From a virus, in the IMG/VR virus record IMGVR_UViG_3300017971_000486, positions 1 to 39,630 of that record: a DNA stretch of 39,630 nucleotides; one strand, written 5' to 3'. Positions 39,471 to 39,630 of this stretch are shown in pieces. Made by a program: the position numbers and the translations under genes. The number at the start of each line of letters is the position of its first letter. Position 1 is the first letter of the stretch. Below the pieces are notes generated by a model. That model did not search any database and was not told the origin of the DNA. It saw nothing but the letters and a program-made list of their open reading frames with translations.

Positions 39471-39562
39471 GGGTGGGCGAGGAGGCCCGTGGTTGACACA
39501 TCTCGTGGAGTGCCGTCCTCACACGGCGGAAGGCGGGAGTTCGAATCTCCCCCCGCCCACCA
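39471..39562 (+). tRNA. tRNA-Val(CAC)-like gene with an over-long D region
   Basis: GGGTGGG (39471-39477) pairs fully with CCCGCCC (39552-39558), followed by A and encoded CCA (39560-39562). The T-arm is perfect: GGGAG, TTCGAAT, CTCCC (39535-39551). The anticodon arm is CCGTC/GGCGG with the 7-base loop CTCACAC, anticodon CAC (39520-39522), and a normal 5-base variable loop. The acceptor end (GGGTG...CACCCA-like with A73) fits valine. Between acceptor and anticodon stem there are 35 bases instead of about 19, and no standard D-arm. It may be a degenerate or variant tRNA. Confidence 0.6.
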
Positions 39563-39630
39563 GTGCAACGTCAGTGCAAGTCCGTTTTTGGTGCTGCAGA
39601 CTCGTAGAGGCTTACAACATCAACCTCACC

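Noticed and set aside
1-39630. CRISPR array, integrase, transposase or reverse transcriptase (diversity-generating element)
   Set aside because: No regularly spaced repeats, no recombinase or RT motif in any real frame. The tRNA-like 3' end at the right edge could be an attachment site, but nothing in the window supports integration.

Overview
This window is part of a double-stranded DNA tailed-phage genome, and the gene set fits a short-tailed (podovirus-like) phage. Terminase, portal, scaffold, major capsid protein and large tail-tube-type proteins are present. I could not see a tape measure, tail sheath, baseplate series, integrase or CRISPR array. Genes are dense, often overlap by a few bases, and nearly all have AGGAGG-type ribosome binding sites. 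Arg AGG/AGA and Ile ATA codons are common. The host cannot be named from sequence alone. A Sec-type signal peptide, a Tat-type signal peptide and a DUF2845-like secreted protein lean towards a diderm (Gram-negative-like) bacterium, but this is inference.

Left arm, + strand (1-33762). Two appendage or receptor-type proteins (1-1403) and small unknown genes lead to a terminator (about 2284-2317). Next comes the packaging and head block: probable small terminase, large terminase, portal, zinc-ribbon proteins, a staple-like small capsid protein, an acidic scaffold, the major capsid protein and a decoration-type protein. A cassette with two glycosyltransferases and an unknown Cys-rich protein (11270-13848) interrupts the structural genes. 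Head-tail and tail genes follow: tandem small paralogues, a repeat-bearing adaptor, a 1004-residue tail protein and a Cys-rich adhesin-like protein. Two minor virion-type proteins precede a single 2988-residue gene (21983-30949). That protein carries a radical SAM domain, an HExxH metallopeptidase-like domain and a C-terminal region like those of phage 'large polyvalent proteins'. A textbook sigma70 promoter directly after it starts the lysis block: a Zn-knuckle/coiled-coil/membrane protein, an M23 peptidase, a three-helix-type holin and a 55-residue membrane protein. A metallophosphoesterase and a small HExxH protein follow, closed by a palindromic terminator.

Right arm, mostly - strand (33759-39444). 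This is an early or accessory region of small genes plus an operon read right to left: zinc-ribbon proteins, a Tat-signal protein, an RlaP/YcgL-like nucleotidyltransferase, an HD phosphohydrolase resembling the HD part of CCA-adding enzymes, and a 5'(3')-deoxyribonucleotidase-like HAD phosphatase. The operon ends at a strong terminator that lies inside the 3' end of a convergent HTH regulator gene. At the right edge is a tRNA-Val(CAC)-like gene with an over-long D-arm region. The combination of nucleotidyltransferase, HD and HAD enzymes with a tRNA suggests RNA-end repair or nucleotide salvage.

The best candidates for something undescribed are the radical SAM enzyme inside a probable ejected virion protein, and the RlaP-HD-HAD operon. 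All functions are read from motifs; no database search was possible.
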